From the NCBI GenBank assembly GCA_031278845.1, contig JAITJQ010000019.1, forward strand, positions 1 through 14,423: a DNA stretch of 14,423 nt, written 5' to 3'. This DNA comes from Puniceicoccales bacterium (GTDB lineage: Bacteria; Verrucomicrobiota; Verrucomicrobiia; Opitutales; LL51). Shown piece by piece: positions 6,901 through 14,423 of the stretch; the stretch's first letter is position 1, and each line of letters opens with the position of its first letter. A program made the translations under genes and the position numbers. A model generated the notes under the pieces. It was not told where the DNA came from, made no database searches, and saw only the letters and a program-made list of their open reading frames with translations.

Positions 6901-7737
6901 TTACGTGCCGGGATTAGGAACTAAATCGCCCTTCCCGTACCGGGCACCTTTTTCATGGAGCAGTCTTTGGATTGTTTTTTTCGCATTTGCATTTTTAATG
7001 GTCGTCAGGTAATCCGCTGGTGTTTTTTCCAGATTATCTTTAGCATTTATGTTCAAGCTGTGCTTATCTTCCCCATAGGTTCCATTTAAGGCCACTAATT
7101 GCTCCACAGCATTGATATCGCCATTCATGACAGCAATATGTAGTATTGTCCGTTTCCAAATATTCATAGCATTGACGTTTATGGACGGCGCGGCGAGCAA
7201 AGTTTTAATGATTTCCGAGTTATTGCACGTCATAGCCAAATATAGCGGTGTTTTGTTATCCCCATTGAAAGTATTAACCCCAAAACGGCCATCGGTAATC
7301 AATACTTTCAAACATGATGCTGAATTCATTGCCGCCACATGCATAGGCGTATTTCCCGACTCTCGCACTACTTTCAATTCCTCCGATTTCAGCGGTATGA
7401 ACATCTCCGTGTCTTTATTCTGTAATAACTTTTCCAATGGTCCCGGATCAATCAAACTGGCTGCCAAAAAAAGTATCGGCCATGGATTCCCAAAGAGTAC
7501 CTTTTGATTAGGATTAAAGGATTTCCCATTGATACAGCTTGGAATAAATGATTCCATTTCTTTGACAGGCACTAACCGATTACCGATGGCGAAATAGGAG
7601 CCAAATTTTTTGACATCATTGGGCCTGGAAAAACAAGGAAATGATGCCTCAAGGGTTATGCTAAAACCCCCTAGAACTAAACCCGCAATCGATAACCCTT
7701 TCCGGATACTTAACAATTGGTCATATTTGTTTTTCAT
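6901..7737 (-). CDS. Exported ankyrin-repeat protein, paralogue 1
   Basis: This 278-residue protein has an N-terminal signal-like segment (basic start, hydrophobic 14-28, likely cut after Leu-Glu-Ala31), then a roughly 90-residue non-repeat domain including GKSFNPNQKVLFG (71-83). Ankyrin repeats follow at about 128-157 (SGNTPMHVAAMNS), 161-191 (NKTPLYLAMTCNN), 194-228 (KRTILHIAVMNGDINAVEQL) and a decayed one at 235-265. Ankyrin repeats bind other proteins; exported ones are typical of host-associated bacteria, but no target can be named. It shares its architecture and the GKSFNPNQ segment with the gene at 7876-8760, so the two are tandem duplicates of one ancestor. The start is ATG at 7735-7737, with no clear Shine-Dalgarno. 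Confidence 0.85.
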   Translation of the reverse strand: MKNKYDQLLSIRKGLSIAGLVLGGFSITLEASFPCFSRPNDVKKFGSYFAIGNRLVPVKEMESFIPSCINGKSFNPNQKVLFGNPWPILFLAASLIDPGPLEKLLQNKDTEMFIPLKSEELKVVRESGNTPMHVAAMNSASCLKVLITDGRFGVNTFNGDNKTPLYLAMTCNNSEIIKTLLAAPSINVNAMNIWKRTILHIAVMNGDINAVEQLVALNGTYGEDKHSLNINAKDNLEKTPADYLTTIKNANAKKTIQRLLHEKGARYGKGDLVPNPGT

Positions 7738-7813
7738 TGTGGGACATATTATTATATTTTTTTTATAATAATCAACCCGTAAATCGTTTTTTGAACTTAT
7801 TTTTAATATTTAT

Positions 7814-7845
7814 AAAAAAATGCCAAAGACAATGACCTTTGGCAT
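7814..7845 (-). terminator. Rho-independent terminator after ankyrin paralogue 2
   Basis: A perfect 9-bp stem ATGCCAAAG/CTTTGGCAT (7820-7828/7837-7845) with an 8-base loop is followed, on the minus strand, by a run of seven T (complement of 7814-7820). It lies 31 bases beyond the stop of the gene at 7876-8760, so it ends that transcript and separates it from the first ankyrin gene. Confidence 0.85.
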
Positions 7846-7875
7846 AGCAATTTCCATGAAATTTATTTCAAAACT

Positions 7876-8760
7876 CTATTGTGATGAGACAGCTGAAACC
7901 TCAGCATCAGAACCGTGCTCCGCACACTCACAAGCACCGCTTGTTGAGGCATATGAGTCAATATGATAACCTGCCACTCCAAAGTGAGCGCTTGCGCCAG
8001 AGAGAGCATTTTGAATTTCTACTCTCGTAGCTATATTATCGATATCTTCAAGATAGTCTGCCGCCGTTTTATCCTCATCATCGGTGATATTTACGCCTAA
8101 CGAATTCCCGCTCTTATCTTGCAAAGCAAGGATCTGCGTTATAACATTCAGATCACCTTCTGCAACTGCTACGTGAAGCATCGTTCGTCCATGATTATCT
8201 CGAGAATTAATGAGGAAGCGATCGCAGCTTTTTAAAAGATTGATAGCGGCCAAGTGGGAGCCTCCATTATTGCATTCCATGGCTACATATATAGGCGTTT
8301 TTCCGGAGTTATTGTGTTCATTGACATCCAACCGTTCATCGGCAATCAGCAATTCCAATGCTGCTGACGAATTAATTGCTGCTGCATGCATAGGGGTATC
8401 GCCGAGCGCTGTCTCAACGGTAACGACCGTGTCATTGTTGTCGAGCAATTTTCTTAAAGGATGTTCTCCAGTCGCTGGGTTTGGCAAACACACCATCCAG
8501 AAAATAATAGGTAAATTAGAACCAAACATTGCGTTTTGATTGGGATTAAAGCTCTTTCCAGCAACATAGCTAGTAAGTAAATCTGGCATTTTATCAATAC
8601 TCGCAATGCTACTTCCTATGGCAAAGCGTGAAATGAGTTTTGTCCGATCTTTCCATCCTCCCAAATAAGGTATTGACCCCTCAAGCGCTATACCACAATT
8701 TAAAAATAGACCCGCAACTAACGCAGACCTCCATTCTAATCGATTACATTTTATTTCCAT
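7876..8760 (-). CDS. Exported ankyrin-repeat protein, paralogue 2
   Basis: This is a 294-residue protein from the ATG at 8758-8760; a TTG two codons upstream is possible but less likely. It has a signal-like segment (ALVAGLFLNCGIALEG, about 13-28), a non-repeat domain with RFAIGSSIASIDKMPDLL and GKSFNPNQNAMFG (69-81) in common with the paralogue at 6901-7737, then ankyrin repeats at about 120-149 (GDTPMHAAAINSSAALELL), 153-188 (GKTPIYVAMECNN) and 191-226 (GRTMLHVAVAEGDLNVITQI). A fourth unit at 229-260 is weak. The tail is Ser/Ala/Cys-rich and differs from the paralogue's. A strong terminator follows the gene. It is divergent from glyA. The predicted role is binding a protein outside the cell or in a host; the target is unknown. 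Confidence 0.85.
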   Translation of the reverse strand: MEIKCNRLEWRSALVAGLFLNCGIALEGSIPYLGGWKDRTKLISRFAIGSSIASIDKMPDLLTSYVAGKSFNPNQNAMFGSNLPIIFWMVCLPNPATGEHPLRKLLDNNDTVVTVETALGDTPMHAAAINSSAALELLIADERLDVNEHNNSGKTPIYVAMECNNGGSHLAAINLLKSCDRFLINSRDNHGRTMLHVAVAEGDLNVITQILALQDKSGNSLGVNITDDEDKTAADYLEDIDNIATRVEIQNALSGASAHFGVAGYHIDSYASTSGACECAEHGSDAEVSAVSSQ

Positions 8761-8883
8761 ATCCAAGGTAAACTATGGTGGTTTCATGAAAAAGGTCAAC
8801 CATTTTTTAATATATTCCCTAAAATAAATTAAATGCGTCATTTTTATGTTACTATAAAACATAATTTCCAATATTGCCATTTT

Positions 8884-8890
8884 GGGGGAG
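8884..8890 (+). promoter_or_regulatory. Ribosome binding site of glyA
   Basis: GGGGGAG lies 9 bases before the ATG at 8900 and so decides that start over the in-frame TTG at 8882, which would lie upstream of this site. Confidence 0.7.
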
Positions 8891-8899
8891 AGACTTTTT

Positions 8900-10162
8900 A
8901 TGATCTCCATGGTTTCTTCCGAACATACATTAAAAATTATGGATCCTGAAATCGCTGCGCTCATCGATAAAGAGCTTCAACGCCAGCAACAACATATCGA
9001 ACTCATCGCCTCAGAAAATTTTACTTCCCCAGCGGTTATCGAAACCGTGGGTAGCATTCTCACTAATAAGTACGCCGAAGGTTATCCCCAAAAACGCTAC
9101 TATGGCGGCTGCGAATTCGTCGACCAAATTGAATCACTCGCCATCGAGCGCGCGAAACAATTATTCGGCTGCGAACATGCCAATGTCCAACCCCACTCCG
9201 GTAGCCAGGCAAATACGGCCGTTTATATGGCTTGCCTGAAGCCTCACGATAAAATTTTAACCATGTCCCTCGAACACGGCGGCCACCTCACCCACGGCTA
9301 CGCAAAAAATATCAGCGGTATGCTCTATGACGTCACCCACTACGGCGTTTCGGAAAATACGGGAGAAATCGACTACGATCAGCTCGAATCCCTCGCTCAC
9401 GAGCAGCATCCCAAAATGATTACCATCGGCGCCTCGGCCTATTCCAGAACTATCGATTTTGAACGCGTCGGTACCATCGCCAAGAATTGTGGCGCGCTCC
9501 TTATGGCCGATATCGCCCATATCGCCGGGCTGGTGGCAACCAGGTTACACCCATCGCCGATTCCCTACGCCGATTTCGTCACGACGACAACCCATAAAAC
9601 CCTGCGGGGCCCCCGGGGCGGTATGATTATGTGTTCGCAAGAATGGGCTAAAGCGATCGATTCGGCCGTATTTCCGGGAACTCAGGGCGGACCATTGATG
9701 CACGTCATTGCCGGCAAGGCCGTCTGTTTTTTAGAGGCATTGAAACCCGAATTCAAACGGTATCAGCAACAAATCATCGCCAATGCTAAGGCGCTGTGCA
9801 AGGGAATGCAGGAGCAAGGCTTCCATATCGTAAGCGGCACAACGGATAACCATTTATTTTTGGTCGATTTACGCCCAACGCTGCCCGAAGTGAGCGGTAA
9901 GGATGCGCAAATTGCCCTGGAAAAAGCAAATATTACCCTGAATAAAAATACGGTTCCCCTTGAAACGCGGAGTCCTTTCCAAGCGAGTGGGATAAGGATC
10001 GGGACACCGGCCATTACAACCCGCGGTATGAAAGAAAAAGAAATGCTTCAAATTGCCAATTTTATCGCAACAATCCTCCAAAATATCACCGATGAAACGC
10101 TTATTGCCCACATTAAACAGCAGGTCATCGAATGGTGCCTGAATTTCCCCCTACCCTATTAA
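8900..10162 (+). CDS. glyA: Serine hydroxymethyltransferase
   Basis: This PLP enzyme interconverts serine plus tetrahydrofolate with glycine plus 5,10-methylene-tetrahydrofolate; it is cytoplasmic and the main source of one-carbon units. The product has 420 residues, a normal length. Visible marks are the family N-terminal IELIASENFTSPAV (33-46), NKYAEGYPQKRYYGG (56-70), HSGSQAN (99-105), MADIAHIAGL (202-211) with the PLP-interacting Asp and His, and TTTHKTLRGPRGG (229-241), where Lys233 forms the Schiff base. RIGTPAITTRG lies near the C terminus. The base composition looks higher in GC than the flanking accessory genes. It appears monocistronic, divergent from the ankyrin gene. An alternative ATG nine bases downstream (MVSSEH) cannot be excluded. 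Confidence 0.97.
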   Translation: MISMVSSEHTLKIMDPEIAALIDKELQRQQQHIELIASENFTSPAVIETVGSILTNKYAEGYPQKRYYGGCEFVDQIESLAIERAKQLFGCEHANVQPHSGSQANTAVYMACLKPHDKILTMSLEHGGHLTHGYAKNISGMLYDVTHYGVSENTGEIDYDQLESLAHEQHPKMITIGASAYSRTIDFERVGTIAKNCGALLMADIAHIAGLVATRLHPSPIPYADFVTTTTHKTLRGPRGGMIMCSQEWAKAIDSAVFPGTQGGPLMHVIAGKAVCFLEALKPEFKRYQQQIIANAKALCKGMQEQGFHIVSGTTDNHLFLVDLRPTLPEVSGKDAQIALEKANITLNKNTVPLETRSPFQASGIRIGTPAITTRGMKEKEMLQIANFIATILQNITDETLIAHIKQQVIEWCLNFPLPY

Positions 10163-10171
10163 TCACTGGTA

Positions 10172-10199
10172 CGCAACAGTATGGTGCACCTCCGTTGCG
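10172..10199 (+). terminator. Possible hairpin after glyA
   Basis: CGCAAC/GTTGCG (10172-10177/10194-10199) encloses the palindrome GGTGCACC (10183-10190), just 9 bases past the glyA stop. There is no T-run directly after it, so it may be a 3'-end structure rather than an intrinsic terminator. Confidence 0.35.
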
Positions 10200-10279
10200 A
10201 TTGCTTCAAAAATTACCACAAAATATGTTTCATCGATTTTCAAAGTTGACTTCTTTTTTCACTTTATTGGATTTCCTCC

Positions 10280-11551
10280 ATGGATGAGGATAAAAAAAAT
10301 GTATCGTGTTCATTTTGCCAGTCGAAATGGCTGAATGAAATTTCTTTAATCGTAATCACGGGAACATTGTCCGCGAATCTATCTCCGCTTTCAGCGAGCC
10401 CAGATGCTAAACCTGCAACGAGTCCTGCTGCATCAACTGAACAATTCCCCATAATTAAGCCCATAGATGCCGCTTCGGCTCAATCGCGGGATCAATACGG
10501 CCTGCGAAAATGTTGCCACATATTAAAAAACCTTAGCAATCACACACCGGAAAAGGATGCCCGTGACATAGCCCATGGATTCGTCAATTTCACCGTAAAA
10601 TTCACGGTTCGTAACGCCGACTTGGTTTATGGACAGGCACTGCAGGCTAAAATGACTGAGAAACCAACAGCTGAACAAATTTGTCTTGAATCGCTCAACA
10701 TCGCCCTAGAACAAATAATACCTTTGGCAAAAAATTTGGGATGTTTTGAAGAACTTACAAAACTATTGGGAAAAAACTACGGTCTTCTCTTTGATCTTTT
10801 TAGAAAGGAATTTCAAAACGCAACCCATCTTCTCAAAAATCGGCCGGATGATGGCAGTGGTATCAGGACCGACTTTGCCTACGAATATGCGCAAAAAATG
10901 GAACAAAGAGCATGCGCGGTCATGGAAGGATATAGCAATTTGTTCACCATAGAAAACTGTCCCGAAGAAATTGTAACCCTTCTGAACGAATATGAAAAAG
11001 AAATCAGAGAAACTATGGCTAATGTCGAAAAAAATCTCGGTACTTCCCAATCTACAGCCACACTCAATCGCATCAATGATGAATTGGCTCGATTTATTGT
11101 CAGCAAAGCGAACGCAATTGCTCAACAACTCCCCAACGAAAAAATTGAAACAATTTATAGGCTCATTATCATTACGGCGTTGCCATTCGTATTGCCAGTC
11201 GTTTCCGAAATGGGATCCCTATGGGCTTTCGCTAATGGGTTAAAGAATGGAGGTATTCCGCCATTGAGAAAAAACTTCGAAATCAAATTTCGATTATTCG
11301 GAGGGTTCATCATTGATCAAGACGTCCCAACCCTGAATAAAGAACCGGAAGTTGATCAAAGCAAGCTAACCGCAACCGAAAAACGTGAAGCTGATCGACG
11401 TAAACAAAAAGAGAACGAGCGCAGAGAAATCGCAAAACAAAAATATATCACCAATCAAATTGATATTATTATCGAATGGCTCTATGAAATAACACGAGGG
11501 AATCTCGATGTATTTCAAAAGCGCAGTACTGCTCCCAATTGGCCCATATGA
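10280..11551 (+). CDS. Unknown protein, probably exported or membrane-anchored
   Basis: This 423-residue protein was not recognised. A polar N terminus is followed by a moderately hydrophobic segment (about 18-38, NEISLIVITGTLSANL) and a Pro/Ala/Ser-rich linker (about 39-68), which fits a signal anchor or signal peptide with a long n-region. The middle (70-290) is mostly predicted helix. A second hydrophobic stretch (TIYRLIIITALPFVLPVV, 291-308) could be a membrane helix. Residues 363-388 are a highly charged Lys/Arg/Glu helix, followed by ITNQIDIIIEWLYEI. Several Cys lie near the N terminus (10, 13, 78, 79). The start is ATG at 10280, without a Shine-Dalgarno. It lies between glyA and a cloverleaf palindrome and is not in an operon. 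By company it could be another secreted or surface protein, but no function is proposed. Confidence 0.65.
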   Translation: MDEDKKNVSCSFCQSKWLNEISLIVITGTLSANLSPLSASPDAKPATSPAASTEQFPIIKPIDAASAQSRDQYGLRKCCHILKNLSNHTPEKDARDIAHGFVNFTVKFTVRNADLVYGQALQAKMTEKPTAEQICLESLNIALEQIIPLAKNLGCFEELTKLLGKNYGLLFDLFRKEFQNATHLLKNRPDDGSGIRTDFAYEYAQKMEQRACAVMEGYSNLFTIENCPEEIVTLLNEYEKEIRETMANVEKNLGTSQSTATLNRINDELARFIVSKANAIAQQLPNEKIETIYRLIIITALPFVLPVVSEMGSLWAFANGLKNGGIPPLRKNFEIKFRLFGGFIIDQDVPTLNKEPEVDQSKLTATEKREADRRKQKENERREIAKQKYITNQIDIIIEWLYEITRGNLDVFQKRSTAPNWPI

Positions 11552-11582
11552 AGATTTTTAGGGAGGGAATTGAGTTTTATTG

Positions 11583-11623
11583 TTTGTGCACATGTTGCTT
11601 TGTGCATACATGTTGCTTTGTGC
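11583..11623. repeat. Short direct repeats leading into the cloverleaf
   Basis: TTTGTGC occurs three times, at 11583-11589, 11599-11605 and 11617-11623. Copies are separated by near-identical ACATGTTGC spacers, giving units of 16 and 18 bases. The last copy is the start of the 5' outer arm of the cloverleaf, so each copy could pair with its 3' arm. Confidence 0.85.
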
Positions 11624-11695
11624 GCCCATCTGCGGTAAACCGCAGCAATCTCCTGAAAGGAGATTGAGGAGGCTATGCCTCCATGGGCGCACAAA
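11617..11695. repeat. Cloverleaf palindrome (four-way-junction element)
   Basis: A perfect 13-bp outer stem TTTGTGCGCCCAT/ATGGGCGCACAAA (11617-11629/11683-11695) encloses three perfect hairpins with almost no unpaired bases between them. They are CTGCGG-TAAA-CCGCAG (11630-11645), CAATCTCCT-GAA-AGGAGATTG (11646-11666) and GGAGGC-TAT-GCCTCC (11668-11682). Only A11667 is unpaired at the junction. It lacks a tRNA T-loop or anticodon arm, so it is not a tRNA. It sits in the convergent gap between two unknown genes and might act as a bidirectional transcript end, a structured RNA or a mobile palindromic element. Confidence 0.9.
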
Positions 11696-11774
11696 AGCCA
11701 AGCGGACACCACCGATTATTTTTTTTCAATTCATTAACAGATGCAACAAAACGGCATTAAAGAGGACGACTTCG

Positions 11775-12458
11775 TTACGGCGCTGGTGGTGACGCTGGTG
11801 GTGAATTCTCTCTATCCCGCTTTTTCTGCAGCTGTTGACCTAATTGAGCAGCCGATTCGTTTGCGTCAGCATAATTTTCCCGCTCTTCTGGCGTCATATC
11901 TTTCTGCGCAATGGGAGCACCAAAATGTTTTACCCCCCCAGTATGTTCTATGCGTGCAATTATCTTTTGTCTTTTTTCTTCTTCTGTTGGCGTGCTTGAT
12001 TGCCCTGCTTGTTGGGTTGACTGTCCTGCTGCGGTACCTGACGGAGTTGCTAGAGTGGTGTCTTGTCTAACTTGGTGATTCCTTAAATCCTTCAAAATGT
12101 CTTTTATATTGGCACCTCTTTCATTTTCTGTTTTACGGAAGCGATTCGCCAATTGAGTACCCAAATTAAATTTACCTTCATTGAAAAGAAACGTATTATC
12201 CCTTCCACCCCTCCGACCGGTAAGTTTAACCTCATCACCATTCATATCTACTATAGAAAATCTTGTTGGTGTCCCAATCCTTTCATCAGATCCCCTTTTC
12301 CCTCCATCAAATGTTAGGTTTCGAACCGAAAATGCCTTTGATTGTCCATTAATCATTGCCTGAAATGTGGTATGACCACATATTTTTGCCTGTTGAAAAA
12401 CATCCTTAAGCTGTTGCGCCGCCTCAGTACCTCTATCTAAATTAACTGTGTAACTCAT
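11775..12458 (-). CDS. Unknown 227-residue protein
   Basis: No family was recognised. The chosen start is ATG at 12456-12458 (MSYTVNLDRG). A GTG at 12521 would add 21 residues, including a hydrophobic NLYFFIFLLL, but that stretch is an AT-rich run that looks like untranslated leader; if it is real, it would be a signal-like segment. The N-terminal half (1-120) looks like a compact mixed domain with FSIVDMNGDEVKLTGRRGGR (67-86). A low-complexity Thr/Ser/Gln/Ala linker (about 131-160) follows, then a charged helical tail ending in a Pro/Ala-rich SPPASPPAP. It is convergent with the 423-residue gene across the cloverleaf element, and divergent from nifJ. The opposite strand has a shorter hydrophobic frame that is only its shadow. 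Confidence 0.6.
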   Translation of the reverse strand: MSYTVNLDRGTEAAQQLKDVFQQAKICGHTTFQAMINGQSKAFSVRNLTFDGGKRGSDERIGTPTRFSIVDMNGDEVKLTGRRGGRDNTFLFNEGKFNLGTQLANRFRKTENERGANIKDILKDLRNHQVRQDTTLATPSGTAAGQSTQQAGQSSTPTEEEKRQKIIARIEHTGGVKHFGAPIAQKDMTPEERENYADANESAAQLGQQLQKKRDRENSPPASPPAP

Positions 12459-12612
12459 GAAATCTGATAATAACAAAAAAATAAAAAAATAAAGATTTTT
12501 GGGTGGAATTTTATTTTTCACGGCTTAGACATTTCCCTAAAAACCGACTACTGAAAATGACAAAACGGTGTTGACGACCATGCGTTCTATCGTTTGATGA
12601 ATTAAAATTCAT

Positions 12613-14423
12613 ATGGCAAAAAAAGAAAACCTAGCCATCCTTGACGCTAACGAAGCGACGGCAAATGTCGCCTATCGGCTCAGCGAAATCATTGTGATCT
12701 ATCCCATTACGCCCTCCTCGGCGATGGCGGAGTTCTGCGATGAATGGCAAAACAAGGGCCAGAAAAATCTCTGGGGAATCGTTCCCGAAATCGCGCAGCT
12801 CCAATCCGAAGGCGGTGTCGCCGGAGCATTACACGGTGCGCTACAGGTGGGTACGCTGGCTACCACTTTCACCGCTTCCCAGGGCCTACTGCTCATGCTC
12901 CCCAACATGTTTAAAATAGCGGGTGAGCTGACGCCTTTTTGCCTACACGTTACGGCCCGCTCCGTAGCGGCCCATGCCCTATCGATTTTCGGTGACCACT
13001 CCGACGTGATGGCCTGCCGCTCGACGGGGTTCGCATTTCTCTGTTCATCGTCGGTCCAAGAGGCCCATGATATGGCCGCCATCGCTCACGCCGTAACCTT
13101 AGAAGCACGCATTCCCTTTCTCCATTTTTTCGACGGTTTCCGCACCTCTCACGAAATCAATAACTGTCAACTGCTCACTGACGAACAGTTGCGCCAACTG
13201 ATCGATGAACAATATATTTCTGATATACGCCGACGCGCACTCACCCCGGATCATCCGTCCATCCGCGGTACGGCCCAAAATCCCGATGTATTTTTCCAAT
13301 CCCGGGAGGCGGCCAATTCATTTTACGATAACGTTCCGGAAATCCTTGAAAAATATTTCAAAAAGTTTGCGGTGTTAACGGGACGACAATACAATCTCTT
13401 TGACTATTACGGCCCCGCGGATGCGGAGCGGATCGTCATCGCCATGGGATCAGGAACGGAGACTCTGCAGGGCGTCGCCGAGGATCTCAATCGCTGGCGG
13501 ATCGAAAGTGAAGAAAGCAAAGTGGGTGTGATCAAGGTGCGCGCTTTCCGGCCATTTTCCGCGGAACATTTACTGGCAGCACTTCCAGAGACGATAAAAT
13601 CTATTACCGTTCTCGATCGCACGAAGGAGCCGGGATCGCTTGGGGAGCCGCTATTTCTCGACGTCGCGGCGGCGATTCAGCAATCGGGGCGGGATATTCG
13701 CGTGATCGGTGGGCGCTACGGCCTCGGTTCGAAGGAATTCTCGCCGGCCATGGCGCGGACAGTTTTCGATGAGCTCGGGAAACGCAATCCCCAAAATCAT
13801 TTCACCGTCGGTATCGACGACGACGTCACCCACCGATCCCTTCCCTATGACTATGGAACTTTTTCCCAGAGCTCGCACAGCCGCATTTTTGAGGCGATGT
13901 TTTTCGGCCTCGGTGCAGATGGCACGGTGGGCGCGAACAAGAATACGATCAAAATTATCAGCGACGGAACGGACCAATACGCCCAGGCCTACTTCGTTTA
14001 CGACTCGAAAAAATCTGGCGCGATGACCATTTCCCATCTCCGATTCGGACCGGAACCCATTGAGGCGCCCTACCTCATCGAGGCGGCGGACTTCATCGCC
14101 TGCCACCAGTTTTCGTTTCTCAACCGTTTCGATATTTTGAAAAATGCTAAAAATGGCGCCATTTTACTGATCAATTCGCCACACGGCCGGGAACATGTTT
14201 GGGCCCATCTCGTCCGGGAGGTCCAGGAAAATATTATTCAAAAACATTTAAAGGTGTACTCCATCGACGGCTACGACGTTGCGCGCAGGGCGGGTATGGG
14301 GGGCCGAATTAATACGATTATGCAGACCTGTTTCTTCGCCATTTCCGGTGTTTTGCCCAAGTACGAAGCCATCGGGAAAATTAAGCAATCGATCCAGAAA
14401 ACCTACGCGAAAAAGGGCGAAGA
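12613..14423 (+). CDS. nifJ: Pyruvate:ferredoxin (flavodoxin) oxidoreductase, 3' partial
   Basis: This enzyme oxidatively decarboxylates pyruvate to acetyl-CoA with ferredoxin or flavodoxin as acceptor, a key step of anaerobic metabolism. The frame is open for 603 codons and runs off the right edge; the full protein is usually near 1,180 residues, so about half is seen. The visible part is the N-terminal pyruvate-binding and core domains: DANEATANVAYRLSE (11-25), IYPITPSSAMAEF (30-42), FTASQGLLLMLPNM (86-99), IFGDHSDVMACRSTGFAF (125-142), and later GADGTVGANKNTIKII (about 435-450), which begins the CoA/core domain. No stop or frame break was found when it was read codon by codon. The start ATG at 12613 has no Shine-Dalgarno. 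The thiamine-diphosphate and FeS-cluster parts lie beyond the window. Confidence 0.95.
   Translation, partial: MAKKENLAILDANEATANVAYRLSEIIVIYPITPSSAMAEFCDEWQNKGQKNLWGIVPEIAQLQSEGGVAGALHGALQVGTLATTFTASQGLLLMLPNMFKIAGELTPFCLHVTARSVAAHALSIFGDHSDVMACRSTGFAFLCSSSVQEAHDMAAIAHAVTLEARIPFLHFFDGFRTSHEINNCQLLTDEQLRQLIDEQYISDIRRRALTPDHPSIRGTAQNPDVFFQSREAANSFYDNVPEILEKYFKKFAVLTGRQYNLFDYYGPADAERIVIAMGSGTETLQGVAEDLNRWRIESEESKVGVIKVRAFRPFSAEHLLAALPETIKSITVLDRTKEPGSLGEPLFLDVAAAIQQSGRDIRVIGGRYGLGSKEFSPAMARTVFDELGKRNPQNHFTVGIDDDVTHRSLPYDYGTFSQSSHSRIFEAMFFGLGADGTVGANKNTIKIISDGTDQYAQAYFVYDSKKSGAMTISHLRFGPEPIEAPYLIEAADFIACHQFSFLNRFDILKNAKNGAILLINSPHGREHVWAHLVREVQENIIQKHLKVYSIDGYDVARRAGMGGRINTIMQTCFFAISGVLPKYEAIGKIKQSIQKTYAKKGE

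Noticed and set aside
11617..11695. tRNA gene reading of the cloverleaf
   Set aside because: Outer stem is 13 bp, there is no T-loop, no anticodon-like 7-base loop and no CCA-compatible acceptor end.
11741..12070. Hydrophobic plus-strand frame of 109 codons
   Set aside because: It is the complement of the Gln/Thr/Ala-rich part of the longer minus-strand gene; the hydrophobicity is a composition artefact.

Overview
The window looks like a chromosomal stretch of an anaerobic, host-associated bacterium, probably of the Verrucomicrobiota/Lentisphaerota (PVC) branch. This placement is an inference. It rests on prepilins of the kind that carry a 'DGH-x-TWFDG' signature near the C terminus, on the anaerobic enzyme pyruvate:ferredoxin oxidoreductase, and on several signal-peptide-bearing proteins of the kind common in intracellular or symbiotic bacteria (ankyrin repeats, an Rpn-type nuclease). 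No marker here fixes the taxon.

Layout. Positions 1-1090 hold the 3' part of miaB (tRNA methylthiotransferase), cut by the window edge. Positions 1132-3524 hold two prepilin genes on the minus strand, punctuated by three copies of a roughly 80-98 bp repeat. The two genes have near-identical 5' ends and upstream regions but diverged 3' parts. The second carries four copies of an 8-bp repeat just after its ATG, whereas the first carries two and its equivalent ATG is out of frame. Positions 3663-4074 are a complete tmRNA gene (ssrA) with recognisable pseudoknots and an unusually long inferred tag frame. A DUF805 membrane protein follows, preceded by a 12-codon leader ORF that overlaps its start codon.

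Positions 4765-12458 form an accessory region: an exported PD-(D/E)XK (Rpn/PDDEXK_2) nuclease-like protein, a phage-type protein of unknown function, two paralogous exported ankyrin proteins, the housekeeping gene glyA, a 423-residue unknown protein, a compact DNA cloverleaf (four-way-junction palindrome), and a 227-residue unknown protein. The window closes with the 5' half of nifJ, open to the right edge.

How the genes relate. The core genes (miaB, ssrA, glyA, nifJ) are unrelated metabolic or translation genes, and most neighbours are not arranged as operons. The accessory genes share a theme of export and possible interaction with a host, but no single pathway links them. The strongest unusual signals are the pilin cassette pair with its octamer repeat, the cloverleaf at 11617-11695, the long tmRNA tag frame, and the nuclease with a signal peptide.
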